Notes under the pieces: model-generated
Seen by the model: only the letters and a program-made list of their open reading frames with translations
The model's database searches: none
What the model was told of the DNA's origin: nothing
Program-made: the position numbers and the translations under genes
From: Pseudomonadota bacterium
GTDB taxonomy: Bacteria; Desulfobacterota; Desulfobacteria; Desulfobacterales; RPRI01
Direction of reading: 5' to 3'
Length of the DNA: 64,000 bases
Assembly: GCA_018817425.1 (NCBI GenBank)
Contig: JAHITX010000014.1
Location: 107,805-171,804, forward strand
Shown here: piece after piece, positions 32,758-42,780 of the stretch
Position numbering within the stretch: position 1 is the stretch's first letter
How the letters are laid out: each line of letters opens with the position of its first letter

Positions 32758-33304
32758 AACACTTCTTCCTTCCAATAAAAAATTACTTATAAATTAATTG
32801 TTAAAATATTTATGATCTTCTATGATTTCATATGTTAAGCTTTTTTTGTGTTTTTCCTCCTTTCGCGAGGGAAAAAACGCTGATGTATTGTGAATTATTA
32901 CCAGGCAGGTGAAGCCCTTGTGGCATCCATGTCTGAAATGATAAAAAAACTACTGAAATTATAATGAAAAGCCTCGTAATAAAATTTGATCAGGAAAAGA
33001 GAATGGAAAACTGCCGTTAAGTCCTCGGGTTGGACCGGGTTGTATACCGAATCGAAATGCATTAACAGCTCGAGCCGGAAATAGCACATATGGCTTTTTC
33101 TTTCAAAAAAATTGTAACTAAAAAAATTAGGTGAAACTAAAACTTGAAATTGATTGCTGCGTAGCTGTGCAATAAAACCATATAAACAATAGGTTATCGA
33201 TTTCTACGAGCATTTAAATATGATTTTCGGCTGAATTATAAGTCAGAATTTTGTATTGTCAATCTGCATTATGAATAATTTTATAAAATATTTGAGTGCG
33301 AGGA
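32758..33304. other. Intergenic stretch with no gene recognised
   Basis: About 550 bases of AT-rich sequence. A 63-codon minus-strand frame at 32898-33089 lacks a ribosome site and any family resemblance. It should contain the promoter of the lipoprotein gene, but no consensus stands out. Confidence 0.5.
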
Positions 33305-33511
33305 TTAATCCGCTGCCGGATAATTAATCTCCTTGAGAGTGGTCTTAATCTTTTCCAGTGTGGCAGGTTTTTTCCATTCAACGGTTATTTCTTTTTTCCC
33401 ATGGTCACCTTCTATCTTAGAAACACCGTCAATTGTACTAAGCTCATTTTTTATGGCCATTACACAGTGCTTACAACTGATATTAGGTATCGAAAATGAT
33501 TTTTTCTCCAT
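33305..33511 (-). CDS. Heavy-metal-associated (HMA, CopZ-like) small metal chaperone
   Basis: A 68-residue single HMA domain with the metal-binding motif ISCKHC (Cys13 and Cys16) and the ferredoxin-like pattern of the family (VSKIEGDHGKKEITVEW). Such proteins carry Cu(I) or similar soft metals. No P-type ATPase is adjacent, so the partner is unknown. It starts 15 bases after the FHA-cyclase stop on the same strand. Confidence 0.9.
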   Translation of the reverse strand: MEKKSFSIPNISCKHCVMAIKNELSTIDGVSKIEGDHGKKEITVEWKKPATLEKIKTTLKEINYPAAD

Positions 33512-33526
33512 AGCACTCCTCCTGTC

Positions 33527-34492
33527 TTAGTTAATCTGGAAATTATGTACAGCAAGAAAGAGTTCAATATCTTTAAAGCTCAAAGCAGAAACTGTCAGGG
33601 GAATGGACTTTCCTTTAACAGTAATAGATCTTTCATCCTTAACAGGAAAATTTTCCGGCAGCATGCTGTAAAAATTTGAATTCATAACAACATCAGCACC
33701 AATTTCTTTAGAAGCTGATTCCAGCCTGAAGGCAACATTAACAACATCCCCCATGATTGTATTCTCTAAACCGATTCCAACAACAGCTTCTCCCTGATTT
33801 AACCCTACGCCTATTTTAAGAGGTTTTTTTAGTTTTGGAAATTTTTTATGAAGTGATGTTGTAAATTTATTAAGTTCAATGAGTGTTTTCAACGCCATAA
33901 ACAAACTTTCCGTATCGCCTGAGTCAACTTCCCACTCTGCCAGTACGCAATCGCCGATGAATTTATCTACAATACCGGAATTATTCTCAACAATAGCCTG
34001 AACTCCCTCGAACCAGCCAGACATTAGTTCAGTCAGTGTTGTAATCGGAAGGCTTTCGGACATTGCTGTAAAATCTCTGATATCGGAGACAAGAACGACA
34101 ATGGAACGGATATCTGTTCTGATAAAGTGCATTGTTTCATCATAATCAAAAGCAGTATCAGTGGTATTCTGTGTTTCATCCGGCCTTTTTTTATCCTGTA
34201 TGAAACAAATTGTGTTATTGCCGATAGTAACCGTATCCTTATTTTTCAGTAAGACAGGAGCGCTTATTCGCCGGCTATTATGATATATGCCGTTTCTGCT
34301 GCCGGTGTCCAGAAGATAATATTGCCTTTTTCCTATAGAACGTATGATGCCGTGGTTTCTGGATACAAGCGGGTCTTGAAGGCATATGGTACTTGATTTG
34401 TCCCGGCCTATGGTCATAACATTGGAACAGAATAATTCTTCTTCTGTTTTATCTTTGCGAGTGATTTTAAGAATAGCTGACATATTAAGCAT
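33527..34492 (-). CDS. FHA domain plus class III adenylate/guanylate cyclase
   Basis: A 321-residue cytoplasmic protein. Residues 5-100 form an FHA phosphothreonine-binding domain (TIGRDKSSTICLQDPLVSRNHG, DTGSRNGIYHN). Residues about 130-310 form a class III nucleotide cyclase with metal-binding VSDIRDFTAMSE and FIGDCVLAEW, and GEAVVGIGLENTIMGDVVNVAFRLE. Presence of the metal and transition-state residues suggests activity, probably cAMP synthesis; specificity cannot be fixed by eye. FHA linkage suggests control by a Ser/Thr kinase. An internal ATG at 34483 is an alternative start. Confidence 0.88.
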   Translation of the reverse strand: MLNMSAILKITRKDKTEEELFCSNVMTIGRDKSSTICLQDPLVSRNHGIIRSIGKRQYYLLDTGSRNGIYHNSRRISAPVLLKNKDTVTIGNNTICFIQDKKRPDETQNTTDTAFDYDETMHFIRTDIRSIVVLVSDIRDFTAMSESLPITTLTELMSGWFEGVQAIVENNSGIVDKFIGDCVLAEWEVDSGDTESLFMALKTLIELNKFTTSLHKKFPKLKKPLKIGVGLNQGEAVVGIGLENTIMGDVVNVAFRLESASKEIGADVVMNSNFYSMLPENFPVKDERSITVKGKSIPLTVSALSFKDIELFLAVHNFQIN

Positions 34493-34821
34493 TATCCCTT
34501 ATTTTAACCACTATCTGGAAGTGGGTTGCTAAATACTATGCTAATTTCTCAAACAAAACACGTTATGAGGTATATACTTTTTTGTTATAGAACGGTATTT
34601 GTACCACTGTGATTAAATATATATGGTCGATATCAGAACAAATATTCAATGTCAATAAATTATAAATAGTTAGGCGGAATACAAATTTATCTTGACCATC
34701 ACCGATATTTCACCTAAATATTTGATGAATTTGAACAAAGCCCTAAAGCTCTCTGTTTTAGCCGGAGAGGGTTTAAGGTTAAGATAAATCCGATAAAATA
34801 TCATCAGCAGGATTAATTATA
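34493..34821. other. Divergent intergenic region before thrS
   Basis: 330 bases. A weak hairpin (CTCTC/GAGAG, about 34750-34771) lies before thrS. A 20-codon frame at 34725-34787 is Leu-rich and has no Thr codon, so I do not call it an attenuator leader. No T-box features are seen. Confidence 0.5.
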
Positions 34822-36735
34822 ATGGTTAATATTACACTTCCAGACGGCAGCATTAAGAGTTTTGAAAACCCTCTGTCGGGTCTTGATATAGCAAAAAGCA
34901 TTTCGGAAGGACTTGCCAGAAATTGTGTGGCAATGGAGCTGGACGGAAAGCTTGCCGATTTGGATACTATTGTTTCAAAAGATTCCAAAGTCCGGCTTGT
35001 TACCACAAAAGACAAGGAAGCGCTTGATTTATTACGCCATAGCGCAGCCCATGTCATGGCCCAGGCAGTTTCGCATATTTACAAAGATGCGAAACTTACT
35101 ATAGGACCTGTGGTAGAAGACGGGTTTTATTACGACATAGATATGGAGCCTGTTTCAAAGGAAGATTTTGACAAGATCGAAGTTGAGATCAAAAAAATTA
35201 TAAGCTCAAAAATTCCATTTAAACGCAGGCAGGTACCTAAAGAGGAAGCCCTGAAATTTTATAAGGACGAACCTTATAAGCTTGAACTTATAACTGATCT
35301 CCAGGATGGGACTATATCATTATATGAGCAGGGCGATTTTACGGATTTATGCCGTGGTCCCCATTTGCCACATACCGGATTTATAAAGGCCATAAAACTG
35401 ACCAAAGTTTCAGGTGCCTACTGGAGAGCGGATCAGAACAAAGCCCAGTTGCAAAGGATTTACGGGACAGCTTTTTTTACAAAAAAAGAACTCGACGATT
35501 ATCTTTATTTCATAGAAGAGGCCAAAAAGAGAAATCACCGCAAAATAGGTATGGCGCTTGATCTGTTCAGTTTCCATGACGAAGCCCCCGGAATGCCCTT
35601 TTTTCATGCAAAAGGCATGAATGTGTGGGAAGCGCTTATAAACTACTGGAAGGCCGAACACAGGGCAGCCGGTTATGTTGAGACAAAGACTCCTATTATG
35701 TTGAACCGCTCTTTGTGGGAAAGAAGCGGGCACTGGGAAAATTACCGTGAAAACATGTATACAGCCGTTGTGGATGAAATAGAATATGCCATAAAACCTA
35801 TGAACTGTCCCGGCGGGATGCTTCTTTTTGGCATGAAACCGCATTCATATAAGGATTTGCCTCTTCGATCCGCAGAAATAGGTCTTGTTCACAGGCATGA
35901 ATTAAGCGGAGTTTTATCCGGCCTGTTCAGGGTCAGGGCTTTTCACCAGGATGATGCGCATATATTTATGACTCCCGAACAGATAGAAAGTGAAATTCTT
36001 GGAGTGTTAAAATTAGTTGAACGTATTTACTCTACATTCGGGCTGAGTTTTCATCTTGAGTTGTCCACCCGTCCTGAAAAATCCATAGGAAATGATGAAC
36101 AATGGGAAATGGCTACAAAAGGTTTGCAGTCGGCTTTGAATGCCTATGGGATGGATTATAAAATAAATGAAGGTGATGGTGCTTTTTACGGACCAAAGAT
36201 AGACATTCATATAAAAGATGCTCTCGGAAGAACATGGCAATGCGGAACCGTGCAGCTTGATATGGCACTTCCTGAAAGATTTGATCTTAATTATATAGAT
36301 AAAAATAATGAAAAATGCCGCCCGATAATGATACACCGGGTTATTTACGGTTCTATAGAGCGATTTTTCGGAATATTGATTGAGCATTTTGCAGGCAAAT
36401 TACCGCTCTGGATGGCGCCGGTTCAGGCTGCATTGCTTCCAATAAACGACGAGCTTATCCCATATGCATCTGAAATCAGGGATATACTTGAAAAAGAAGG
36501 GATACGCACCGAACTGGACAGCAGAACCGAAAGTCTGAAAAAGAAAATAAGAGATGCCCAGTTAAGCTATGTTCCGCTTATAATCACATGTGGGCCAAAG
36601 GAGATGGAATCAAAAACAGTTTCCGTAAGGAACTTAAGCGGCAAGATCAAGTATGGGGTTACAATTGATGATTTTGTAAAAATTGTACTTTCTCATGTCA
36701 AAGAACGAAAGCTTGATCTTGAAATATTTGAATAA
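34822..36735 (+). CDS. thrS: Threonyl-tRNA synthetase
   Basis: The enzyme charges tRNA-Thr. The 637-residue product has the full bacterial layout: TGS domain (1-61), second editing domain with HSAAHVMAQAV (HxxxH) and GPVVEDGFYYDI, class II catalytic core with MNCPGGML (zinc Cys), motif 2 (SGLFRVRAFHQDDAHIF) and motif 3 (GSIERFFGILIEHF), and the anticodon-binding domain from about residue 535. A GCAGGA site precedes the ATG. The usual bacterial neighbours infC-rpmI-rplT are not here. Confidence 0.97.
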   Translation: MVNITLPDGSIKSFENPLSGLDIAKSISEGLARNCVAMELDGKLADLDTIVSKDSKVRLVTTKDKEALDLLRHSAAHVMAQAVSHIYKDAKLTIGPVVEDGFYYDIDMEPVSKEDFDKIEVEIKKIISSKIPFKRRQVPKEEALKFYKDEPYKLELITDLQDGTISLYEQGDFTDLCRGPHLPHTGFIKAIKLTKVSGAYWRADQNKAQLQRIYGTAFFTKKELDDYLYFIEEAKKRNHRKIGMALDLFSFHDEAPGMPFFHAKGMNVWEALINYWKAEHRAAGYVETKTPIMLNRSLWERSGHWENYRENMYTAVVDEIEYAIKPMNCPGGMLLFGMKPHSYKDLPLRSAEIGLVHRHELSGVLSGLFRVRAFHQDDAHIFMTPEQIESEILGVLKLVERIYSTFGLSFHLELSTRPEKSIGNDEQWEMATKGLQSALNAYGMDYKINEGDGAFYGPKIDIHIKDALGRTWQCGTVQLDMALPERFDLNYIDKNNEKCRPIMIHRVIYGSIERFFGILIEHFAGKLPLWMAPVQAALLPINDELIPYASEIRDILEKEGIRTELDSRTESLKKKIRDAQLSYVPLIITCGPKEMESKTVSVRNLSGKIKYGVTIDDFVKIVLSHVKERKLDLEIFE

Positions 36736-36746
36736 AGATTTGTACT

Positions 36747-37137
36747 TCAAAAACTGCCCCAACCGGAACGGTGACTACCATCTACTGTTTTGACATCGAA
36801 TCCGTGTAAGTTAGCCCACGTTCTTCCTCCTGCTTCGAGAGTGCCGGAACCGGAATTGAGATAATCTTCTGCCATGGATTGATCTCCGTATTCAAGCAAC
36901 ACAACAACAAGTTCATCCTGGGAACCTTCGATTCCCAGCTTTATCGCCAGTAAAACGAGACGGGTTTGCATATCGGGATGGGCGACAACTTGCTGGCATA
37001 GCGAAATCGTGACAGCTTTCTTGTCTAAAGCCTGGAGACGGATATACAGTTTCCAGCCCTCACCCCTGTCTGTCCAATATTCCTGGTTAGTTAATAATTC
37101 CCCGGCGCTAACCCGACATTCGCGAAGAAGAATAAAT
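36747..37137 (-). pseudogene. C-terminal fragment of an unidentified gene
   Basis: The minus strand is open from after a TGA at about 37138 to the stop at 36747, encoding some 129 residues (from FILLRECRVSAGELLTNQEY through LVVVLLEYGDQSMAEDYLNS to SHRSGWGSF). No ATG, GTG or TTG lies near the beginning of the open stretch; the first ATG is at 36971, in the middle of what looks like one continuous domain. The N-terminal part of the gene has therefore probably been lost. The fragment is helical and HEAT-like; I do not recognise the family. Confidence 0.55.
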
Positions 37138-37712
37138 CAAAATATATTTAAAAACATACAATTGTTTAAATTCAGCCAGTTATAAACTTTGCCAATAATT
37201 GGTCAAGTTTGCATACCACATAACCCACTTAAATTATTGACCCTGAAAGTTTGGGAGCCATATGTAGTACCTGTATAGATTGCTGTATATTATATAAATA
37301 TCTTGGCCTATGCTTTTAAGTCTGCTCTAATTCCGATGGATTACTACCATAGGAGACTAAAATGTTTTTCAGAGAATAAATATCAAAGAATTCAAAACAG
37401 CCAATCCTTCAGTTGGTCGAAAACATATGCATGGAAAGTGGGCCAAGGCAGAAATTGGTCGTATCTTTAGGTACACTGATTAAAATTCCAAAAGAACAAC
37501 GACAGGAAGTCGCGCGGATTGTAAAGGGTGTAATTAAAAGTGTTGGTAGGGCAAATAATTGATCTTTAAAATATATCATATTGGAAACAATGCGAATAGT
37601 TGCTTAAGAATAACTTGCTGTAATCATTAAATAATTCTATACTTTTTAATTTGACTAGTGTATAGGTCGGTTTAGGCAACCAAATTAATAACTTGTGAAG
37701 GAGGAACTGCCG
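37138..37712. other. Degenerate intergenic region beside a truncated insertion sequence
   Basis: Short open pieces in two frames (NIKEFKTANPSVGRKH about 37378-37425, and IKIPKEQRQEVARIVKGVIK at 37482-37541) look like one decayed small gene, perhaps of mobile-element origin, but I cannot name it. The left end of the ISKra4-type element should lie between about 37620 and 37700. Confidence 0.4.
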
Positions 37713-38009
37713 ATGACTGACCGCCAAAATGATAGCTTGGAAAAGAGATTAAACAAACACCCCCATCTCAAAAATAGAATTGTACAATTCTTGGAAATCG
37801 TAGAAAACCCTGATGGAGATTTAAAAAGAGCCGACGAAGCTGAAAAAAGAGTGATTGAAGAATTGCGTAAAATGGGTAATGAAGTATTGCACGATTGGGC
37901 TGTAGGCAGAGAAAAACAAGAAGCAGAAGCTGGAAATAAAAAGGGATTGGTAAAAAATGGTAAAAAAAATAACTTGGCATACAAGTTATGGGGAAATATC
38001 TGTTTTTGA
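37713..38009 (+). CDS. ISKra4-type transposase, N-terminal frame
   Basis: A 98-residue frame with GGAGG upstream of the ATG, helical and charged, ending in GLVKNGKKNNLAYKLWGN. Its last codons overlap the next frame. The family consensus continues from the Lys-rich segment here into WHTSYGEISVFER of the second frame, so one protein seems to be split at an A8 run (37962-37969), either by frameshift mutation or by programmed slippage. Confidence 0.65.
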   Translation: MTDRQNDSLEKRLNKHPHLKNRIVQFLEIVENPDGDLKRADEAEKRVIEELRKMGNEVLHDWAVGREKQEAEAGNKKGLVKNGKKNNLAYKLWGNICF

Positions 38010-38780
38010 GAGAACTTTTTTAGATAAAGGGAAGTTGCATAGACCTTTTTCGTATACGGCAGAAGTAACAACCCGCTGCTATTCGCTTCCTTTGCAGCGT
38101 ATCATCACGGACTTTGGAGCAGATGTATCATTTCAAAAGATATCTAAAAAACTAATAGAGCATTATGGAATAAGTGTTTCTGTCAGTTCAGCGCAAAAGA
38201 TCACAGAGAAGCATGCTGAATCCATTAAGAGAATAGAATATCTACATAGAGATATACCCGAAGATGATGGGGTAAAATGTTTGATATGTGAAACAGATGG
38301 AACAATGATTCCAATAGTGGATACTGTTGAAAAAAACGGAACCTCTGTAGACAAACGAAAGACTCGTAGCGTTCGATGGAAGGAAGCGCGTTTAGCTTTT
38401 GCCCGGCAGAAAGATAAGGTTGATCGGATATTTAGTGGTACACTTGGTTTGACAGATATGGCCGGAGACCATCTATTTGATTGTGCTGTTAGAGCTGGAT
38501 TCGGGGGTAAAACAAAAGTACATTGTGTTGGTGACGGAGCCCCATGGATTGCAGAACAGGTAGAAAGAGTATTCGGCAATCATGGGAATTATTTAATCGA
38601 TTTTTATCATTTATGTGATTACATGGCAGCAGCTTCTAAAAAGTGTTTTCCGGAAAATCCGGATGCTTGGCTGGATCAACAAAAAAAGAGAATGGAAGAA
38701 GGAGCTGTCAATGAAGTATTGAAGTCTTTGTCGTTACATGAAGAACCGAAATCAATACAAGACAAAGATGCGCCGGTTCG
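37713..38780 (+). mobile_element. Truncated ISKra4-family insertion sequence
   Basis: Two overlapping frames encode the N-terminal three-fifths or so of an ISKra4-type transposase. The element stops abruptly at about 38780, where sequence of a minus-strand SBBP-repeat gene begins, so the right end is missing. GGAGG precedes the first frame. Confidence 0.8.
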
Positions 38781-38832
38781 TTGCTGTTTGCGCTGTACCA
38801 CCAAATTCCTTTATCCAAATATATTTGCCTAA
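37957..38832 (+). pseudogene. ISKra4-type transposase, main frame, 3'-truncated
   Basis: Recognisable as transposase from ETDGTMIPIV, GDGAPWIAEQVERVFGN and DFYHLCDYMAAASKKC. After about residue 270 (DKDAPVRCC) the frame leaves transposase sequence and runs through the antisense of an SBBP-repeat gene to a chance stop at 38832. The C-terminal catalytic region is gone, so the transposase is inactive. Confidence 0.8.
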
Positions 38833-39507
38833 TCTATCAAACTTTGCCACGTAGCGCTTGAGGCCGCCCTCAACAAGGTAAACATTACCATTACTGTCTG
38901 CTGCAATGGATCTTATTGAATGAATCCCATAGCTACCAATGTATGTTGACCAAACCAGTTTTCCGTTTTCGTTGAACTTCGCAAGAAATGCCTCGTGAGC
39001 GCTTTTCGCTGTTGGTTGTATTGCATTGACTGTTGGGAAATCTGTGGATGAGGTATGACCAGCTACATAAAGGCCACCAGAGCTGTCAACTGCCACTCCT
39101 GATACCACGTTGTGAACCGAAGGATAAGAGCCATAGGCATCAGAGCCACCGAGATGAGTCGCCCACTGCAGTTTTCCATCAGGCGAGAATTTGGCAACTA
39201 TACCGCTATAGTCACCCTGTCGCTTTTCTTGAATAGCATTTAATGTTGGAAAGTTATCCCAGTACTGGGTATACCCACCGATGTAAATATTCCATCACTG
39301 TCTACACGAATACAGTTTGCACGGTCATCGCCTTTACCACCAAGGTAGGTACTAAAAGCTATCTGAGAACAAGATTTTCTTTCAGCAAGCGAAGATCTTT
39401 TTAAACGAAAAACTTGCTGCTATTGCAGATGTAACAGCTATAAAGCTTAGTGATATAATAACAAGCTGTATTATGAATCTATCAGGAAAGTATTTCATCA
39501 AAGCCAT
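38785..39507 (-). pseudogene. Broken SBBP-repeat (beta-propeller) exported protein gene
   Basis: On the minus strand, ATG 39507 with GGGGG upstream begins a signal peptide (MALMKYFPDRFIIQLVIISL...) that stops early. SBBP-type propeller repeats follow in other frames: FSTYLGGKGDDRANCIRVDSDG (interrupted by a one-base loss near 39285), then GDYSGIVAKFSPDGKLQWATH and GGLYVAGHTSSTDFP, FLAKFNENGKLVW, and GNVYLVEGG. The gene ends where the truncated ISKra4 element begins. At least two frame breaks and a 3' truncation make it non-functional. Confidence 0.8.
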
Positions 39508-39737
39508 TCTCAGCCCCCTATAATTTATTCTATAAGTTTCTTTATAACTCTAAAAATATCTTCTTAAGATTTATAATATTAAAGCACGTAATATTGAGTG
39601 ATACTGTTAACAACAAGAAGTAAAAACAACAACCCGATAGACAACATAACAGGCCTGCAAGGAACTCTTCAAAAAATCGATAACATCAATTGTTAATTAA
39701 TCATAAAGTTTATGGCCAAGTGTTAAATTATGAACTC

Positions 39738-41177
39738 TCAATTTTTTCCAGTTATAGGAAGAACCATTGTTGCAACTACTCCTTTGCTGGAACGGTTTTC
39801 AAGAAACACATCTCCATTATGAAGTATTGCCACTTGTCTGGCAAAATTTAAACCCAGGCCAGTACTTTTCTTTCCAGTATCAGGCCGTTGAAGAGAAAAG
39901 AATTTATCGAAAATTTTATCACCGGCATAATCCGGGATGCCGGGGCCGTTGTCTGCCACTTCAAAAATCACATTATTTTCTTCGGTTCTGGCTGTTAATT
40001 CAATCTGCTCATGGGGCATACTGAAATCAACTGCATTCTGGATAAGATTGGAGATGGCCTGATGAAGTAAAAATGAATCCCCCTGGATAAATATATCTTC
40101 TTTTATTTTAAAATTTATACTAACTTTTTTTATGGAAATGCTTGCTTTCTTGCTTTCAAGTACGGTTTTTACCAGTGAATGAATAGTCAATGTCTCAGAT
40201 TTTTGTATGCTTTTTAAGTTTTCCAGAACCGATAATTCCAGCATCTGATCAACTATTCCCTGAATTCGATTGGTCTCAAACCTGATGTTTGCCAAAAACT
40301 GCTCGCGTTTATCAGGCGGCATATCTTCTTGTAGTAATTCCGCTGCTCCGCGAATGCCTGATAACGGGCCCTTTATTTCATGGGTTAAATTCTGAATATA
40401 TTGTTCTACATATTTTTTGCCTTCCAAAGCCTCCTGCATTTTTATAAAAGCATTTCCGAGCTCTCCGACTTCGCTTTTATCAAGTTTAGGAAAAGCCGGT
40501 CTTTTTCCTGCTCCAACACCATTGGCATAATTGGTTAACCGTATAATCGGGCGGGTTATCCAGATCGAAACCAGATATGCCATAAATATTGCTGCCAAAA
40601 GAGAGATGGCTCCGATTCCTATAATCCGGGGCTTGGCCCTTCTCAAAAAATTATTGATATTCGTGGTTGGTTTTGCAACGGTTAGTACTCCGGCGATTTT
40701 GTTATTAACCATTATAGGTGCAGCCACATGCAGAACAGAAGAGTTTGAGTCATCTTCATTTTCCAAAGTGGACCTTGCTCCATATCCGCCAACTAAAGTC
40801 AAATAGACATCCCGCCAGTTGGAATAATCTTTACCCAATTCGTTGCTGCTATATGAATTAAAAATTACTTTTCCGGAATTATCTGTAATATAAACCCGGA
40901 TGTCCACTTCCGTTTTTAAAAGGTCGTAGATTCCGGCAGAAAGATTTCGTGCATAGACATTTTTAAATGCTTTATCAAATTTTTCAGGATTAAAACTTCC
41001 TGATTCCATTTCAATCCCCACTATTGAAGCAAGGATATTGGCCTGATCAACAAGCGGATCTTCAACTCCTTCTAAATAACGGATGCGAAGATTATCAAGT
41101 ATCCAGTTTATGGGAGGATAAAAGCAAACCACAAATATCAAAAGAGAACAGATAAAGATTCTTACTCCTAATTTCAT
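39738..41177 (-). CDS. creC: CreC-like sensor histidine kinase
   Basis: A 479-residue kinase following E. coli CreC through its whole length. Helix 1 is at 7-27, then a periplasmic sensor including VYITDNSGKVIFNSYSSNELGKDYSNWRDVYLTL and GYGARSTL, with VAAPIMVNNKIAGVLTVAKP before helix 2 (about 184-205) and HAMP. His266 lies in LTHEIKGPLSGIRGAAE, with the ATPase boxes NLIQNAVDF, VADNGPGIPDYA and GKKSTGLGLNFARQV. Its start overlaps the creB stop by four bases (ATGA). It closes a four-gene block with creB, an exosortase and a PEP-CTERM VIT protein. Confidence 0.9.
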   Translation of the reverse strand: MKLGVRIFICSLLIFVVCFYPPINWILDNLRIRYLEGVEDPLVDQANILASIVGIEMESGSFNPEKFDKAFKNVYARNLSAGIYDLLKTEVDIRVYITDNSGKVIFNSYSSNELGKDYSNWRDVYLTLVGGYGARSTLENEDDSNSSVLHVAAPIMVNNKIAGVLTVAKPTTNINNFLRRAKPRIIGIGAISLLAAIFMAYLVSIWITRPIIRLTNYANGVGAGKRPAFPKLDKSEVGELGNAFIKMQEALEGKKYVEQYIQNLTHEIKGPLSGIRGAAELLQEDMPPDKREQFLANIRFETNRIQGIVDQMLELSVLENLKSIQKSETLTIHSLVKTVLESKKASISIKKVSINFKIKEDIFIQGDSFLLHQAISNLIQNAVDFSMPHEQIELTARTEENNVIFEVADNGPGIPDYAGDKIFDKFFSLQRPDTGKKSTGLGLNFARQVAILHNGDVFLENRSSKGVVATMVLPITGKN

Positions 41178-41869
41178 AAGCCCTCTTTCAGTGAATATCC
41201 CGTTCCACGATGTGTTACAATAGGCTCGATTTCACTATTAATACTTTTAAGTTTTGCACGAATGTTTTTAATATGGGCATCAACGGTTCGATCCATGCTG
41301 GCTTCAGGTTCGTCCCACACAAGATCCATAAGCTGATCACGAGTATAAACTTGCCCCGGTCTTTGGATGAATGTTTTTAAAATATCATACTCATAACGGG
41401 AAAGCTCAATCGGCGAATCGAAATAGGTTATACGACGTTTTGATTCGTTAATTTGGAATGTTTTTGGTTGCAATGCTTTGGGCGAAGGAACCTGGGCATT
41501 TGAATTTGATACGCGCCGCAATACAGCTTTAACCCTTGCTGTAAGTTCTCTTGGGCTAAATGGCTTAACCACATAGTCGTCTGCGCCGATTTCAAGACCT
41601 ACCACACGATCTACTTCATCTGCTCTGGCCGTTAAAAAAATAATGGGGATAGTATAAGTCTTTCTGATTACTTTGCACAGTTCAAGACCATTAATATCCG
41701 GCAAACCAATATCAAGTATAATAAGGTCCATCTTCTTTTCAGATAATAGTTGCATGACAGGGTTGCCGGATGAAAGGCAACTAACATCAAACCCGTCAGT
41801 TTCAAGAGCATACTGGATGGAATCTATAATTGTAGGTTCATCTTCAACAATAAGAATTTTTGGCTTCAT
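41174..41869 (-). CDS. creB: CreB-like OmpR-family response regulator
   Basis: A 231-residue regulator with a receiver (acidic VEDEP, phospho-acceptor Asp53 in ILDIGLPDING, Lys in VVKPFSPREL) and a winged-helix DNA-binding domain (about 130-228: ISKR-like NESKRRITYFDSPIELSRYEY, RTVDAHIKNIRAKLKS). Cognate kinase is the overlapping creC. Its targets probably include the exosortase and VIT genes just upstream, with which it is transcribed; this is inference from gene order. Confidence 0.92.
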   Translation of the reverse strand: MKPKILIVEDEPTIIDSIQYALETDGFDVSCLSSGNPVMQLLSEKKMDLIILDIGLPDINGLELCKVIRKTYTIPIIFLTARADEVDRVVGLEIGADDYVVKPFSPRELTARVKAVLRRVSNSNAQVPSPKALQPKTFQINESKRRITYFDSPIELSRYEYDILKTFIQRPGQVYTRDQLMDLVWDEPEASMDRTVDAHIKNIRAKLKSINSEIEPIVTHRGTGYSLKEGL

Positions 41870-41902
41870 GATATTAGTCCCTGTTTAGAATGTGTCGAAA
41901 TC

Positions 41903-42751
41903 TTACGATTGCAGTTTGTCAGAATTATCAGGGTATAAAAGTGTACGAATACCGGGTTTTTTATGGCTTGCAATTTTATCTTTTAATTTCACATAAAACA
42001 ACTGAAAACAGAAAAAAGCCAGGCAGATGAATGAACATATAATTATTACCACAGCAGTATATTCTCCAAAAAGATTTATGCTTTTCTTATACCAGCCGTT
42101 TATTAATGGAACCCCCAGCATGATGAGCCAGTACCATATAAGGGGAATCAAAATACTAAGATTTTGTTTCCCTTCAAACGGCTGCATAGGTGTTTTGGTT
42201 TCTTTGGGTTTCTTTTTCATAAGATTAAGTAGATATTTATTGAGAATTAATCGAATAGTAAAATAGGCGATATAAAGGCAGGACACATAAATAATAATTC
42301 CTGCCGCCAGATGAATCCGTGATGGCGTAAACCATCCCATGCTAAATCCCGATTCATACAAATTAATTGATATGATAATTCTAACTGTATTTACAACAAG
42401 TGTTAGCACAAAAGCTGCTGCAAGACTGAAAAACAGCCACAAGAACTTTTCCGTAATATATCTCAAGCGATAAATCCCGTAAAAGGCTATCATGCAAAAA
42501 GATATGATCAAAAAATTTACACCTGCACAAGCCGGAGCTATGATAACGTGATTTTCGCTACAGATAAAACCCTGACCTTTTTCCAGTTCAAAAGTAACCG
42601 GCATAAACATTTCTATCAGATTTGCAGTAGGAGCCAAAATCCAGACCAGATCACCGCTATCCGCATGGCTGTAATGATACTTAAAGCCAAAAGCTATAAC
42701 CAGTGCAATTGTATAGAAAACAAGCTTTTTGGGGAGAAGATATCTTTTCAA
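41903..42751 (-). CDS. Exosortase/archaeosortase-family transpeptidase, XrtK-like
   Basis: An integral membrane protein of 282 residues with about eight helices. The catalytic triad of the family is complete: Cys75 in IAPACAGVNF, Arg124 in VVNTVRI and His147 in SRIHLAAG. The stretch WILAPTANLIEMFMPVTFELEKGQGF before the Cys resembles the XrtK subgroup, though that is from memory. Exosortases cleave PEP-CTERM tails and transfer the protein to an envelope acceptor. Two candidate substrates are in this window: the VIT protein just upstream and the protein at 27689. It sits between the VIT gene and creBC. Confidence 0.85.
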   Translation of the reverse strand: MKRYLLPKKLVFYTIALVIAFGFKYHYSHADSGDLVWILAPTANLIEMFMPVTFELEKGQGFICSENHVIIAPACAGVNFLIISFCMIAFYGIYRLRYITEKFLWLFFSLAAAFVLTLVVNTVRIIISINLYESGFSMGWFTPSRIHLAAGIIIYVSCLYIAYFTIRLILNKYLLNLMKKKPKETKTPMQPFEGKQNLSILIPLIWYWLIMLGVPLINGWYKKSINLFGEYTAVVIIICSFICLAFFCFQLFYVKLKDKIASHKKPGIRTLLYPDNSDKLQS

Positions 42752-42780
42752 AAGAACCTCTTTTATAATTTTGTATGTAA

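Noticed and set aside
34725..34787. 20-codon Leu-rich frame before thrS, considered as a leader peptide
   Set aside because: No Thr codons and no convincing terminator between it and thrS; T-box features are also absent.
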